Position numbers and translations under genes: made by a program. 64,000 bases of DNA from the NCBI GenBank assembly GCA_963693315.1, contig OY856186.1, forward strand, positions 96,266,943 through 96,330,942, read 5' to 3'. The notes below the pieces were generated by a model. That model was not told the origin of the DNA. It worked only from the letters and a program-made list of their open reading frames with translations, and ran no database searches. The stretch comes from Diogma glabrata (taxonomy: Eukaryota > Arthropoda > Insecta > Diptera > Cylindrotomidae). Positions 44,640 through 56,259 of this stretch are shown piece after piece; within the stretch, counting starts at the first letter, position 1, and every line of letters begins with the position of its first letter.

Positions 44640-45200
44640 TATGAAAAAAAAATATCAATCGTGAATTTCCGATTCAACCCGATAGGAATCTGATGGCGGA
44701 AAATTACGATAGGTATACGATAGAAAACGCTCAAAAACTTTTTCAGTTTTAATAAAAAAATTTCAATTCAGATTCAGAACGATTAACAACGATAGAAATT
44801 CTATCGTAAAAAACCCATTGAAACCAAATCTGAAATATCCCATATGTTACGGTAGACTACGATTGGTTTGTTTTTCTTGAAAAAATTTCAATCGCAAATT
44901 TCAGATTAAAGCCGATAGGAATCTGTTGGCGAAAAAATACGATAGGTTACGATTGGTGCACATATTGAATGTACGATAGAAAACTATTCAAAACTTGTTC
45001 AGTTTTACCAAAAAATTTCAATCGTGATCTTCAGATTCACAACAATTAACTACGATAGAAATTCTATTGTAGAAAAACCATTGAAACCGAACACTGAAAA
45101 ATCCTATAGGTTACGATGGATTACGGTACGTTTTCTATCTGGCAGATAAAGTCTATGCGTTTAAAATCCGATAGCAAACGATAGAAAAAACATAAATTCT
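44640..45200. repeat. ACGATAG-type degenerate array
   Basis: Repeats of ~120-180 bp with ACGATAGAAATTCTATCGTA, CCGATAGGAATCTG(T/A)TGGCG and GATAGGT(T)ACGAT. The vocabulary is the reverse complement of the TATCGTTTT arrays at 20, 26 and 32 kb, but the units differ. It is probably a distant member of the same family in the opposite orientation. Confidence 0.65.
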
Positions 45201-45474
45201 GATGTTGTTCTATTCTGTTTTTCACCACTTTGTTCACTATCGCTCAAAAACTAATCAGTTCCACATTGCCCAAAAACTAATCAGTTCCATATTGTCCATC
45301 TCATTTACTTTTGAATTTTCCATTAAATTTCCAATAATTTTTTATCTATTTCTCTTCCATCGAATTTGGGTTTTGTTTAAGGCACGCGAATGTTTTATTT
45401 TCTATTTTAAATTTCTTGTAAAGGGGTTAGTCAGGAGGACCTTCGTTCAAGGGAGTTAGCGGCAGAATGTATTT

Positions 45475-46195
45475 TTTTTAATCGTACGGTTTATTCAACA
45501 TCAAAATACATTAAATTTTATTTTTCAGTCCATGTAACCAATCAATAAATTGATCAGATAAACAAAAAGCCTCTTCAAAACATCCATTGAATTGAGTTAA
45601 GTTACATTCTTGAGATATGTGATTGACTGTCTGAAATTCTTTACCACATTCACATGATGGACAATCAACCAGACCCCATTTATGTAATGTATAGTTTGAT
45701 CTACCATAGCCGGTTCTTATACGATTTAATTTCACCCAATCATTTCTTTTTAGTTCAAAACCATTTAATTTCACATTAGGGTTTTGAACAAATGTACCAT
45801 TTAATGGAAGGTTGTTGTTCCAAGACATCAGCCAGAAATCTTCAGAGTTAAAATTTTGTGAAATAAGTTGTTTAGCAGTGATATACGGTGGTGTTCTACA
45901 TAAACTTTGATCAGGAGCTTCCAAAAATAAATCAAACAATAAAGAATTGTTAACTTCTGAACTTCTTTGAATGGTATTGAATAACATTTCTTTACGACGA
46001 ATGTCTGGTGGTGGTATATTTGACAAAACAGGTAACCAATTCAAAGGTGTTGATTTTATAGCACCAGAAATTAATCTCATTGCACGATTCAGTTGAATAT
46101 TGATTTTTGGTGTATGAGCACTGTTCATCCAGATTGAAGAACAATATTCAGCTGTAGAATATACTAGCGTGCTACAAACTGCAAACAGTTGCATA
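45475..46195 (-). pseudogene. LINE RT C-terminal fragment, 5'-truncated
   Basis: A minus-strand open frame of 227 codons with no obvious start (the Met at 46194 is internal to the family). It contains STAEYCSSIWMNSAHT, RLISGAIKSTPLNWLPVL, NIPPPDIRRK, LNRIRTGYGRSNYTLHKWGL and a zinc-like C-x2-C-x-C…H-x4-C end (CPSCECGKEF…NHISQEC). This is the C-terminal region of Jockey-like LINE polyproteins. A T-run at ~45471 marks its 3' tail. It is open but truncated. It differs in sequence from the 36-44 kb LINE, so it is a second family. Confidence 0.85.
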
Positions 46196-46294
46196 CCTCA
46201 ATACAATTAACTCTCCAACCAATAAATTCTTCAGTTGTTATAGAAACAATGAAACAGGCTAAAAAACTAGCATTTTATTTTAATGAACCAAACA

Positions 46295-46409
46295 TATTTT
46301 GACTAATTTCGATTACATGGATATCTATAGCAATATCTTAATCAAATATTAGTTCCGTTTGATTAAGATATTGCTATAGATATCCATGTAATCGAAATTA
46401 GTCAAAATA
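46295..46409. repeat. perfect 52-bp inverted repeat with 11-nt loop
   Basis: Left arm 46295-46346 and right arm 46358-46409 are exact reverse complements (starting TATTTTGACTAATTTCGATT). They are separated by TATTAGTTCCG. There is no mismatch at all. Confidence 0.97.
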
Positions 46410-46784
46410 CTACGTTTGCTACGTTAAACTAGCCATAAATCGAAAACAACATATTTTACATACAAAACGAAAATTGGTGCCATTCCTAAACCCGTCGCTC
46501 GATTAATCTCAAAATTTCAGTACAGTAAATGTTTCAGGCCCACCTTTTAGTTTATTCGTCACTCATCAATGTTTGCGTGGTTGTATTAAAGCATTATAGG
46601 CCCGAAAAAAAAGTTAAGATGAAGTTAAGAATTCTAAGATATAGATCCTTCCTTACACAGCAGATTGAATGATATAATTATTTTGAAAGATATTCCTTAT
46701 CCCAGTGAAAATAACATATTATGAATCTTACACTTCTTCTTCCTGTAGATAACAGACTATAATTTCTTATAAGCTCTTCCTCGT

Positions 46785-46995
46785 ATATGTGTCAAGAAAG
46801 AAAATTAATATTAAAATGTTAAAGGTTAAAGTTCAAGCAAAAAAAAAAACGTTCATCCCATCGTATAAAAACAGATAGACATGTTTTTGGAAGTTGAGAA
46901 ATGAAATGTTAATACAATTATTTATTGATGAGCAAATAGGTTTTGTTACTTAAAAATGAATATATACGTATACGTATATATACGTATACATACTT
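46785..46995 (-). repeat. dispersed repeat, inverted partner of 52800-53005
   Basis: It contains GTTAAAGGTTAAAGTTCA, GCAAATAGGTTTTGTTAC and an alternating ATATACGTATACG block. Its reverse complement matches 52800-53005 over ~200 bp with many changes. The alternating TA/CG tract at 46961-46991 is a separate simple repeat at its end. Confidence 0.65.
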
Positions 46996-47214
46996 AAACT
47001 TTAGCTCATGAAAATTTGCTGATTATATTACAATGACATTTATGTAAAGCGAGTGTAAATCAATGTTTGTTAAAGAGATGAAAATATGTGGAATAATTTA
47101 CTGCATTAGTATGCTTCTAGCTAGATTCCTAGGAAAAAATGTTAATAACGGATTTATGAGAGCTTGTAACTTCAAACAGGTAAACAAAACTAAATTTTTT
47201 TCAAATAAAATTAG

Positions 47215-47750
47215 GGATTACAATCTGTATCACAACAATACATAAAAACCTTTTAAGACATAGGTGCGAATTATAAATTTCCAACATACATTTTTCGATA
47301 GAAAAACTATTTCTTTTACACTCATTTGAAAAAATTTATATCAATCCAATAAAAATTGTGCGAAGTATGTATTAGAAAAACACCGTGCGAAAAAGCTAAT
47401 TATTCTCCCAGATTTTTTCATCTTTTCGCAAATACCAAAATTATTTAAAAAGAAGTCTTAGCTAGCCGGTCAAAAAAATATTTTCCGCATCCCAAACCCC
47501 CTCCCCTTCTCCCTCCACGTTGAACTACATGCGTTCTAAAGTGTTTATGGATGCACATTTTTGTTTTATTTATTGTTTTTTATAAGAAATGGATAACTAA
47601 ACAATAAATCCTATCACATATTAAAATTTAACACAGGTCAATATTTCATGATGGGATTGGCCGAAGGAAATAAAACTAAAACAAGAAGCAACAAGTATAG
47701 ATTTTTAAAAAAATTGTAGAAGCAAAACTAAAACTGGGTTGCCAATAATC
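47215..47750 (-). mobile_element. short retroposon sharing the LINE 3' tail, copy with insert
   Basis: A minus-strand copy of the ~310-bp retroposon found at 55467 and 58255. Its tail (ACATAAAAACCTTTTAAGA on the plus strand) is at 47215-47265 and its body and GTTGCCAATAATCCAC head are at 47520-47750. About 250 bp of unrelated sequence splits the two parts. Confidence 0.65.
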
Positions 47751-47759
47751 CACCTCGAT

Positions 47760-49555
47760 CAGGAAAATGTCACTAACTGGATTGACCTCGATATTCATGT
47801 ACTCGAATATATTGATATAAACAGAATAAATTATTAGCGTTTTGAAATTTTCTTAGCCCTATCTCAAGATGCAGGGTGACGAAACATTTGCTCGACCTAG
47901 CAGGTTCCCTCACGGCGATCTCAATGCTTTATAAATAAGTTCTAAGAAACAGTTTTTTGTTAGAGTAGCTTTCTACGTACCTTAAACTATTTCAATAATC
48001 TAAATAATCTTTTAATTTTAGTACCTTTTTATGGTCATTTAGCTTGATATAAATTTTATTACTTTTATTCAAAATGTTATAGAAAAATTGTAATATTAGT
48101 ACCATTTGGCAGCAGTTAGGGAAAGTTATCAAAAGGTTTATTAATTTATATATAATAGACGGCCATTATTGATAATAGAAATATTTTTTTATTTTAAAGA
48201 TCTAATTTAATTTAAATCAAATTATGTAATGTATCAAGATATGTATATCAATTAATATGTGTGGTAAACAATTAGTGAATGTTAAAATGAGTTTCACATT
48301 TGGGCGTCACAATTTCTAATAACTTATTCTGGAGCCATCATAGTCGGCATACAAAATGCCATGCTCCCTGGCTCATTACTACTGGTTTAGCATCCTATTT
48401 TGTCTTATTTTTTATACAAAGCCAGATTTGTTTGCTATTTTGAAAACGGTCTAATTACGTCATTTGCTGATATTTTTGCAAATTAAATTTAACGATGTTT
48501 AGCAATGCTCTACAATCTACATTGATCCATATGTGCTTTATGTAATTGAATATAATTCCTATTTATTTCAAATTTTTGATTCTGATTCATTTTGCTTGTA
48601 CATTTACTAACAAATAGTATTAAGTGACAATTTGTATACATAATTTTAAAACAATGGTCTTTAGCACTCAATTTTATAATTTCTTATGTCTTGTGTATTT
48701 TTAGTAGTATAATGGCTAGTAAGATACAATCCAACGATTTTTCACAAGCTTTGGCGAATTACATTTAAACTGAAAGGGGATATGCTTTTTGAGATACAAA
48801 ACATGAAATGTCACAAATCTTGACGAATGACATTAAAATATAAACTCAAAGGGATTCCAAAACGTGCATCGTACTTTTGCCCGATTTCTTCAGTTCTAGA
48901 TAAGTTGTCGATAGCTTTATCTAGAAGATATCTAACAGAATTGATTTTCTTCACCTTCATGTAGAATTTATCTGCCAGATAAAGTTATTCGTTACTTGAG
49001 GTACCAAATATCTAGCAGATAAGAATGAAAGTTGACATCATGTATTATAAAATATATATTTAGAGCCAACTAAAAATGCTGGAATAAAAACAAAATTTGA
49101 TAGCAGATTGACAAGGATATATCCATATATCAAATCTTTATCTGACTTGTTCCTTTTGAAATAAATTTCTCAGTGGTATTGTGGTTTCAGCATCAGTTGT
49201 AGTAATTACATCGCATTTTAAGATCTTCTAAAAATATTGTTAGAAGCTTCTAAGGACTTATAAGCCCTTTAAAAATAATCGTATTGTACCCTTTAGAGAG
49301 CTCACGTAGTCTTAAAAATATTAAACCATTTTTTCTGGGTTTTCTAAATTAAAAGGGGGGGAAGCCATAAAACTACGGGTCAAGATCTCAGCAGAAAAAA
49401 AAGAAGCGTTAAATGTTTTTAACGCAACATTGTTGGAAGTCGCATTAGAAGTTTCACTTCTAAAAAACATTTGACTAGTATTGAAAATAGTTTACATTTG
49501 ACAAGTATTTATTTATTGAATATAAACTCACTTCACACCTATATTTAGTATCGAA
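47760..49555. other. non-coding sequence
   Basis: 1.8 kb of AT-rich sequence. I see no gene. TATCTGCCAGATAAAG and related ATCTAGCAGATAAG motifs recur near 48920-49025. Confidence 0.5.
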
Positions 49556-50065
49556 AAAAAGGGGCCCAGTGCGATTGCACTTGTTGCACTGGCGATAGTA
49601 CGGTGCTGAGAAGTATAGAAAAATTCACTTTTTGTACAGTACAAACAATTATTATTTTTGGGACTATTACCATGACAATCCAATGCAATACAGAAATAAT
49701 ATATTTTTTATTCGCCTACATATTAAAGTGTTGCTTTATCACTGTGATTTGCGGCTTTAAAGTATCACTTTTCAACTATTTATTTTGTTGTCATAGCTAC
49801 GTCCAAAAAAGTAAAAAGCATTTGTTTTTGTTTAAATTCTATGAAAAATAAAATTTTTTATCAAAGCAACCCTCAAATTCAAAATTTCATTATCCAATTA
49901 AAATAGTTGTTATCATTTGATGTCATAGCTACACAATAATTTGGAAAAAATAATAAATATTTTGTCAAAGGTTACTTGTTCCACATATTTTTATTTTAAA
50001 TTTTATGAAAATTTATAATTTTAATTTAGAATAAACATCTTTTCTTAAAATATTTTGCTTGCGGC

Positions 50066-50215
50066 GAATAAAAAATAGTATATGATGCACGGAATTAAGC
50101 TATTTTGGACTTAATGTGTCTGCAAATCTCGGCTAGCGCCTCGATTTGCAAACTCCACATCCGTCCAAAATCTTTAGCTTTACGTCGCAGCATCATAATG
50201 TACTATTTTCTCCAA
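50066..50215. repeat. ~150-bp GC-cored palindrome, copy 1
   Basis: An imperfect palindrome centred on CTCGGCTAGCGCCTCG near 50143, with GCAAATC/GATTTGC and TTTTGGAC/GTCCAAAA arms and outer AGTATATGATGC / GCATCATAATGTACT. Its flanks are AT-rich (AAAAAATAGTA). A second copy is at 50925. Confidence 0.85.
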
Positions 50216-50265
50216 CCGGACTAAAAATTGCACTTTTTGTTTGAGTATATTTTACAAAAAATAAC

Positions 50266-50729
50266 ACTAAGTTTACACCATGGTAGTATAATAGAATAAT
50301 AGCAAATAGCTATTAAACTATTACGGTGTAAACGGATAGAATAATACTTTTTTACTTTGACAGATAGTTATTTGATATTTTGCTTTTGATCGATAGTATA
50401 ATAGTATATTCAAAAAAATTGTAACGGTCAAAACGTTAAATGTAATTGACAATTTCAGGCGATTGTAAAAAATGTGCAACACCAAAATCACATAAAATTT
50501 AGTTTTTTTTTAAATTAATATTAGTATTATAATTTTTTGTTGAAATACTTTTAGATTGATGAGATTTTATATTCAAATTTGAAATACGGTAGCCGTATTC
50601 TATCTGTCAATATTATTCTGAGCGTTTATACCACATGATAGAATAATACTATTTCGTGGTATAAACGTATATAAAGTTTAATAGCAAAAACCTATTATTC
50701 TATTAAACTATCGGTGGTATAAACTTAGT
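50266..50729. mobile_element. 464-bp TIR element (MITE-like)
   Basis: Ends ACTAAGTTTACACCA and TGGTATAAACTTAGT, inverted with one mismatch. The inverted similarity continues inward for ~100 bp with gaps (TAGAATAATAGCAAA / TTTAATAGCAAAAACC, GTGTAAACGG / CGTTTATACC). No frame and no clear TSD. Confidence 0.75.
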
Positions 50730-50924
50730 TTAAGTCACTTGTGTATTGCATTGCATCTAGTTGTCATGGTAGCAGTCCCAAAAACTATCATTTGTTGTCC
50801 TTGGATAAAAAATAAACAAATCTATATTTCTAAGCAAAACAAAAATCAAAGTTTGAATAGAATATTTATTGTTCTTTGACAAACAATTGAAATGGTTGCT
50901 TGGATTTAGTTTGAGATGTAAATA

Positions 50925-51075
50925 ATAGTACATTATGATGCAAGGACGTAAAACTAAAGATTTTGGACCAATGTGGAGTTTGCAATTCGAGGCGTCAGCC
51001 GAGATTTACACCCACATTGAGTCCAAAATAGCTTACGTCCGTGCATCATATACTATTTTTTATTCGCGCATCATA
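50925..51075. repeat. ~150-bp GC-cored palindrome, copy 2
   Basis: The same element as 50066-50215 (GATGCAAGGACGTAAAACTA… GAGGCGTCAGCCGAG …CGTGCATCATATACTA). The outer CATCATATACTATATTTTAT is repeated twice at its right edge (51066-51117). Confidence 0.85.
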
Positions 51076-51119
51076 TACTATATTTTATTATTCGTGCATC
51101 ATATACTATATTTTATCAT

Positions 51120-52071
51120 TAGGGGGAAGTGGGGATGGTATAAACAGTTTTTACTTAAAGCTCAATAACTTTAAAACCATAAAACATTTTTACTTAAAAG
51201 CTGTTTCATTGTAAAATTTCATATCTTTACTACAAAAAACTATTTTTTTTAATTACGTAACTAAACATTAAGTATAAAATTTTGAATTTCAACAAATTTA
51301 TGTTTCTCGTTTACAGTATCCCCACTGGTGGGGCACTTATAAACAATGAGCATTTTTGTATGGGGCACATATAAACACCCAAAAAACACCACAATAAAAT
51401 TCCTAAAGTACCTTTTTTAAAAATTTTTATTATTTATTGTGCTTCAAACAATATATATAAGCATATAACATATATATTTCTTTAAAAAAAAAACAATATT
51501 TTTCGATTGTTGTAAAACCTCAATAAATTCAGGTAGAAAATTATAAAGAAAAAAGCAAAAATTCAATCTCATCGTATGTTTAGGTTTTGCAAATCAATAT
51601 CAAAAGTGAAACGGGAAACCACACGTATACCATATAACCATACCATGCTTCACATATAAACGCGTTTATACTATCAAAATTTTTTTTGTTTATATGTGCC
51701 CCACGTGGCGATTTTAGGGTTATGTTTTGAAAAAATATTCCAAGATCTAAAATTTGGCTTAAACAAAGAAATATTATGTTTCTTGAATATTTCAGCTATC
51801 AAAACATGTTGGAATATTTTTAAACATATGATGGTAAAAAAAGTTATTCGAGTTTTACAAAAAAAAAAAAAATTACTTTTGGGTTGCCGAAACACCTATT
51901 CACCAATAACTTTTGAACAAGACTGACTTCAGCTGTCAAATTCTCCTGGTGTGTGTAGTCGATCGAAGCGACATCTGTGATATTTTTGTCGAATTTTTGA
52001 TTGATGTTTTGTGAGGGAAATTAAAACTTTTTACAGTTGCCCCATGTTTATACTATCCCCACTTCCCCCTA
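51120..52071. mobile_element. TIR element with GGGGGAAGTGGGGAT ends and TA target
   Basis: It begins TAGGGGGAAGTGGGGATGGT and ends with the reverse complement of TAGGGGGAAGTGGGGATAGT. Taking TA as the duplicated target, the element is 51122-52069 (948 bp). The interior repeats the terminal theme as GGGGCAC-(A/T)TATAAAC in both orientations (51330, 51360, 51690) and lacks a transposase. It is non-autonomous, probably Tc1/mariner-like from the TA. Confidence 0.85.
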
Positions 52072-52799
52072 CTATTTTTTTTTAATATGTTGAAAAAGTA
52101 GCTAAATATTTGACTAAATATTTGTTATTTTTTTCAAAATAATTGTATAACTATGACAACAAACAATAACAAATATTTTAAAAGGATAATGAAATTTTGA
52201 TTTAAATGGGTGCTTTGATAAAAATTTCGTTTTTTTATACAATTTAAACAAACACAAATGTTTTTTACTTTTTTGGACGTAACTATGACAACAAAATATA
52301 TGGTTAAAAAGTGACACTTTAAGGCCGCAAGTCACAGTATTAAAGTAACACTTTAATATTTGTAGGCGAATAAAAAATATAATTTGAATGTTGAATATTT
52401 TCAAATTTTATTAAATAATAGATTCATTAAAGGTTGGAGTAAAAATTTAATGTTGTACTAAAGATGGATTTTGGAACTCGCAAAATTGCGGTACAATGCT
52501 ATTGCGTCGCACCGTAACCTTTTTACTCGTCTCAAAAACCATCATTTTTGTCCTAGTGAAACAAATAACTATTTTACATTACACAATAACAAAAATTGTA
52601 ATTTATGGTCCGGTTGGAGAAAAAAGAAATTAATTCAAATTTTAAAATTCGGGTGCCAAGGTGTTTTAGTATCCGTCAATAACCTTCTACTGACAAAACT
52701 TCAGAATTTTAAAATTTTGTTTACTTTTCTCCATGTCGTTTTTGGAATGCTGTCAACTTGGAAATGCATATATAAGAATTTCAATTTTATTAGGTAAAA

Positions 52800-53005
52800 G
52801 TCATCACATATATGTACACATCTTTAAGTAACAAAACCTATTTGTTCATCAACCAATAATTGTAATAACAATTTACTTCTAAACTTTTAAAAATATCTGT
52901 TTGTTTTTATATTGTTATACGAGTAAGATAAAAAATTATTTTGGATGAACTTTAACCTTTAACATTATGTTTTTTATTTTATTTCGAAACGCACATATAC
53001 GATAC
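52800..53005 (+). repeat. dispersed repeat, inverted partner of 46785-46995
   Basis: It contains AGTAACAAAACCTATTTGTT and GAACTTTAACCTTTAACATT, matching the reverse complement of 46785-46995. Confidence 0.65.
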
Positions 53006-53149
53006 ATGGTTGATAATAATATTACTTTGAACATGTGGCAGCGTTTCTTAAATTGCTCAACAGCAAACAGCTGTTGTGCAGGTTATTTATGTATTTCTGT
53101 ATGAATTACTTTTTCTCCTGCACATTTGCGGTGGAGCATGCATTGGTTC

Positions 53150-53390
53150 TTTGAATTTTTTGATTTGTCACAGCGGAAAAGTTTTTGATTGATTGGCAAT
53201 TCTTATCTCACTAGTTATCTTGATTTCATGCAGCATAGAGGAAATGTCCCAGATTTCCTTTAAAATCCTTTTTTCAGTCTGCAAATCTTTTACAGAGCTC
53301 TTGTACGTCCAAACGAGTCTCTTATTTCAATCCATGATCATGGATTATTCAAAGAAACTTACTTTATATCCGCATGGAGGTATCAGCATT
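53150..53390 (+). pseudogene. LINE RT C-terminal relic
   Basis: Reads IGNSYLTSYLDFMQHRGNVPDF before breaking, the same block as LTDELDSLQHRRSVADL in the 36-kb LINE. Upstream sequence (TCACAGCGG… at ~53168) fits its lead-in. Only ~80 bp are recognisable. Confidence 0.6.
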
Positions 53391-53560
53391 TAACTTTTGA
53401 TCTACGGGTGTGACAAGCCTGTGTACCCAAGTCCCTGTTATTGACATATGAACTAACGTGAGATATTACATACCACTGGCAGTAGCAGAGAGATATCACT
53501 AGTCCAGTTGATATCTTATGGATATTGGAGGAACACCTCTATTCAGTCAACAAGCAATGC
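53365..53560 (+). repeat. dispersed repeat shared with 55130-55320
   Basis: It starts CCGCATGGAGG(T/G)ATCAG and runs through TTTGATCTA, GGTG-GACAAGCC, AGTCCCTG and ATACCACTGGCA, matching 55130-55320 at roughly 75-80% by eye. Moderately GC-rich; no frame. It is probably part of a retroposon. Confidence 0.75.
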
Positions 53561-54108
53561 ATGCACATTTTAAGTGAGTTTTTTATACCTTGCCCATCTA
53601 TCGATTTTGGTCATGTTTATTATATTATTTTTAATAAAATGTCCTAGGTAGGAAACAAACAATCAGGTTAAACATGGCATATGATTGGCATACCAGATAT
53701 AAAACTTGGTCCAAGTGTATTTACCAACGTCGGGTAAATCACGAAATGATAACATCGTGTCAAAGTACCTTTAACAAGTTTGGGCCAAGCACGCCTAACA
53801 ATATTAGGTCAAACATTTTGGCCCAAGGATAACCTTCAATTTCGAGCCAATTATGATTTTCAATATCTTACCAATTATAATTATCAATGGGCTAACACTA
53901 GAAATAATAAATTATGAAGCGTTGGTTTGATTATTACAATTGTTTATAATAAATGTAAGCACACACCTAACAATCAAGCATAGTAACATTTCAAAAACAC
54001 GTTTGCAACCAAAGAGCCAGTCAAAATTTAATGTTAATTTATTGACAGAGAAACAACAATGGCGGATAAATGGGTTAACATTTACATTAACTTTAAAAAA
54101 TAGAATAT

Positions 54109-54226
54109 TTTCCTACAAGAGATGAAAACATTGTTTTTTTCGTGAGTAAACATTTGTTCACGAGACGCGCTAGCGTCGAGTGAGACATGTTTACGAACGA
54201 AAAACGTTTTTATCTCGCGTAGGAAA
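54109..54226. repeat. GC-cored palindrome
   Basis: An imperfect palindrome: TTTCCTAC…GTAGGAAA outer arms, TCGTGAGTAAACAT / ATGTTTACGAACGA middle, centre GAGACGCGCTAGCGTCGAG. The flanks contain AAAAAATAGAAT. Same architecture as 50066-50215. Confidence 0.85.
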
Positions 54227-55061
54227 TGCAACTTTTTCTATGATACTAATATATAATCGATATTTACTATAAATTATAAAGTTATAAATCGACAACAAAA
54301 CATTCAAAATTCATATTCTATTTTTTCATGGTTACGTTGTTTAAAATACTTTGTAAAATTATATGAAAAACCATAGCAACTATAATTTGTTATTTTTTTA
54401 CACTAGTGAGTTTACTTTTCGCATAGAAAAAAGTACTAAATGATGCAAAACATATTTTTATATTAGTCTCTAATGCATATTTTATACACTATTCTTTTGT
54501 TTGTCGTTTTTTATCTAGTGAAAGTAAGACAAAATCTATAATAATTATATTAATCAAAAACAAGGTTGAATATAAAAAAAAATATTAAAAAAAAAACAAA
54601 AATTATATAAACTCAATCAAAAAGCCTACATTAATGTGTTTCCACAACCACTCCTGTGGAACAAATGTTGAATGTATAGGCTGACACAAATTGCTTTGCT
54701 AAAATCAGTTTACGAATTAAGCTCAACATATTTTTTTTTAAATAACTTCTCATTTACTTGAATACCTTTTGTAGAATAATCATCTTTTCGAACACAATTT
54801 CTTACATCCAATTTAATGATCCTGATGTACATCTTTTTTTCAGCCACCCTCAAGTTAGTTACTTCAAAAATCTTATCCCCACTTTTTGGCATTTATCGAC
54901 GTTTTAGGTCAACACGATTCTGAAATAGGTAGATTTTTATTTGAAATCTACCTAAAAGGCAAAAAAAAATAATCGTCTATCTGGCCGGCCGTCACAACCA
55001 ACAAAACAATGTAACAAGTCGCTCCAATTAAATTTTTTTTCTAAAAATAGATTATATTAAT

Positions 55062-55320
55062 GGTAAGAGCCGAAAGGACGATGGTTGATACCTGTACCGG
55101 AAGTGTGTCACGTTTTAAACGCACTTCCGCATGGAGGGATCAGTTTTTGTTTTTTTATTTTTTTTTATTTTTGATCTAGTACGGGTGGGACAAGCCCGCG
55201 TACTCCAGTCCCTGCTAGTGACATACGAGTTAACGTAAGATATCACATACCACTGGCAATAGCAGTGAGATATCACTAGCCAAGGACATCTTAGGGGTGG
55301 TGGCGGATGAACTGTATTCA
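55062..55320 (+). repeat. dispersed repeat with hairpin head
   Basis: It begins TGGTAAGAGCCGAAAGGACG (shared with 33201), then a hairpin CGGAAGTGTGTCACG…CGCACTTCCG, then GCATGGAGGGATCAG and the block shared with 53365-53560. It is perhaps the 5' region of a LINE or a SINE-like retroposon. Confidence 0.7.
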
Positions 55321-55466
55321 GTCAACGGTAGCACCCTCAATCTAGCTGTGAAATAATCTTTGATGATGAGACGCTATTGCTTCTTTGAAGAAAAGAGCCT
55401 TCTTATAACTATGTGTGGGCTTTAATCTTTAAGAAAGACAGTGTGTCACAGGATCAAGTAATATGC

Positions 55467-55785
55467 AACCGGCTGGATTATTGGCAACTACATTTTTGTT
55501 TTGTTTCAGCAAATTTTTGTAAAAATTTACTTTTAAATTTACTTTTATTTTCTCTATTCTATCATAAAATATTGGCCTATGTCATATTTTGTCAGTGATC
55601 CGATTTTTTGTTTAGTTATCCATTCTTTAACAAAAAATATAAAAATACAAAAAAAGAAAGATTCACGTCCATCAACACCTTTGAACGTATGTTGTTGTGG
55701 GACCTTGGTCTTAAAAGGTTTTTATGTGTTATTGTGACACACATTGTAATTAAAACACATTTTATTAAAAAAAAAAAAATATATT
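55467..55785 (+). mobile_element. ~310-bp retroposon sharing the LINE 3' tail
   Basis: It begins CTGGATTATTGGCAACTAC and has TTGGCCTATGTCATATTTTG and TTAGTTATCCATTC in its body. It ends with CCATCAACACCTTTGAACG, GTTGTTGTGGGACC, TCTTAAAAGGTTTTTATGTG and an A-run at 55768-55780. The last ~110 bp match the end of the LINE at 12388-12516, including its last codons. Two more copies are at 47215 and 58255 on the other strand. Confidence 0.8.
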
Positions 55786-55854
55786 AATATTTTTGGATTA
55801 TAACACGTTTATTTTCAGTGATAATGAGTAGTATCGGCATCTGTATATGTGAGC

Positions 55855-55905
55855 AGGGCCGTAGAGAGAAAAACCGGGCCCGGGAAGGGGGGGGGGGGAA
55901 ATGAA
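55855..55905 (+). mobile_element. possible lone hAT terminus
   Basis: CAGGGCCGTAGAGAG then ACCGGGCCCGGG and a run of G resembles a hAT left end (CAGGG…GTAG-type terminus). No matching right end was found nearby, so it is only a candidate. Confidence 0.35.
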
Positions 55906-56259
55906 TTACGGGTCCTCTTTACAATTATGTTATTTTATTAACCTATTAAATTATAATATCACAAAAATTAAAATGTTGTATTTGTTTACAAACAATTTTA
56001 CAAGAATGTTAAATATAGGCAAGTTCATTTTTTAGGGTTCCGTTTTTTATACGGAACACTATTGGCGAGAGTAAAACGAGTTTTCCATATTATATCGATT
56101 ATCTCGTGAACTATAAATGCTATGGACTTGAAATTTGAGGTGCATATGAAACTAATCTGTCCACATGAAATGATGGATACAAATAAAACTAAAGTGGTTT
56201 TCGTTTGGTTTACAGGGGTACCATGAGAGACCTTTGAGAAAATATATTTTTTTATAGAT

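Larger units (their letters stand above)
49690..52385. repeat. ~230-bp inverted arms around a 2.2-kb composite
   Basis: 49690-49915 and 52150-52385 are imperfect reverse complements. Both encode similar chance peptides, KVSLFN…CCHSYVQKSKKHL, in opposite directions. Shared words include GTCATAGCTACGTCCAAAAA and TTATTCGCCTACA. Within lie two palindromes, a TIR element and a second TIR element. It may be one large foldback transposon with later insertions. Confidence 0.7.

Noticed and set aside
46961..46991. ATATACGTATACG block as a palindromic regulatory element
   Set aside because: It is a simple alternating purine/pyrimidine microsatellite.
49603..49851. Conserved small protein (KVSLFN…CCHSYVQKSKKHL) also seen at 52114-52404
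   Set aside because: The two are inverted arms of a repeat; the frames differ in length and the peptide is low complexity.
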